Shown here: positions 5,233 to 5,367 of the stretch, piece by piece
Numbering within the stretch: position 1 is the first letter of the stretch
How the letters are laid out: each line of letters begins with the position of its first letter
Assembly (NCBI GenBank): GCA_015660155.1
Contig: DQLO01000176.1
Coordinates: 1-5,367 of the forward strand
DNA from: Verrucomicrobiota bacterium
Lineage (GTDB): Bacteria; Verrucomicrobiota; Verrucomicrobiia; Limisphaerales; UBA1100
DNA length: 5,367 bases
Direction of reading: 5' to 3'
Position numbers and translations under genes: made by a program
The notes under the pieces: model-generated
Told to the model about the DNA's origin: nothing
What the model saw: only the letters and a program-made list of their open reading frames with translations
Databases searched by the model: none

Positions 5233-5367
5233 ATGGCCGACCCCATCAAGTTTGGCACCTCCGGATGGCGCGGCCTCATCGCGCGCGACTTCACCTTCGA
5301 CCGCGTCCGCCTCGCCACCCAAGGCATCGCCGATTTTCTAAAAAACTCAGAGCGCTCAACCGTCATC
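5233..5367 (+). CDS. phosphoglucomutase/phosphomannomutase family protein, N-terminal end (partial)
   Basis: ATG at 5233 lies 3 bases after the nuoA stop and the frame is open to the window edge (45 residues). MADPIKFGTSGWRGLIARDF carries the FGTSGWRG signature at residues 7-14, the N-terminal hallmark of alpha-D-phosphohexomutases. These interconvert hexose 1- and 6-phosphates through a phosphoserine, linking glycolysis to polysaccharide or glycogen synthesis. The phosphoserine loop, metal-binding loop and sugar-specificity loop lie beyond the window, so phosphoglucomutase, phosphomannomutase and phosphoglucosamine mutase cannot be separated. FGTSGWRG with Trp favours the phosphoglucomutase/mannomutase branch. 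Close spacing to nuoA indicates co-transcription; only a weak GGAAA precedes the start. Confidence 0.92.
   Translation, partial: MADPIKFGTSGWRGLIARDFTFDRVRLATQGIADFLKNSERSTVI

Noticed and set aside
1..5367. A new defence, mobile or biosynthetic system
   Set aside because: No nuclease, transposase, integrase, toxin-antitoxin pair, repeat array or biosynthetic cluster could be recognised; almost all genes belong to known housekeeping families.

Overview
The window looks like an ordinary chromosomal stretch of a moderately GC-rich Gram-negative bacterium. The DUF3500 tail, the SGNH-type secreted protein, the aquaporin with a long extracellular loop and the nuo gene outside an obvious nuo cluster fit a Verrucomicrobiota- or Planctomycetota-like chromosome. 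That placement is inference from remembered protein style, not a measured phylogeny. I see no phage, transposon, CRISPR or plasmid signal, and no gene-free stretch longer than about 165 bases.

Layout. The + strand opens with the last 53 codons of a DUF3500 protein, whose stop shares one base with the start of a TrmA/RumA-type RNA m5U methyltransferase (TAATG). That gene meets a minus-strand gene head-on, with interlocked stop codons (CTAA at 1310-1313). The minus-strand gene encodes a secreted SGNH-hydrolase-like protein whose catalytic Ser and His both look substituted. A divergent spacer (2246-2410) holds its promoter and that of a tRNA-Pro(CGG) gene. The tRNA converges, with only 3 bases between, on a minus-strand Nudix (MutT-like) gene. 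Upstream of the Nudix gene, on the same strand, are a rho-independent terminator, an aquaporin with an unusual pore and a long Pro-rich insert, a structured 5' leader, and a single-pass membrane protein with TPR-like helices. The right end turns to the + strand: nuoA (complex I subunit A), then, after 3 bases, the start of a phosphohexomutase that runs off the window.

How the genes relate. They do not form one pathway. They are small housekeeping units: RNA modification, nucleotide-pool sanitation, water or solute permeation, respiration and sugar-phosphate metabolism. The points most worth a second look are the apparent pseudo-enzyme (1310-2245), the atypical aquaporin with its two tandem 5'-leader hairpins (2956-4016), the Nudix start fused to a terminator T-tract, and a nuoA that is followed by a sugar mutase rather than nuoB and may be translated from a leaderless GTG. 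I did not find convincing evidence of a new multi-gene system.
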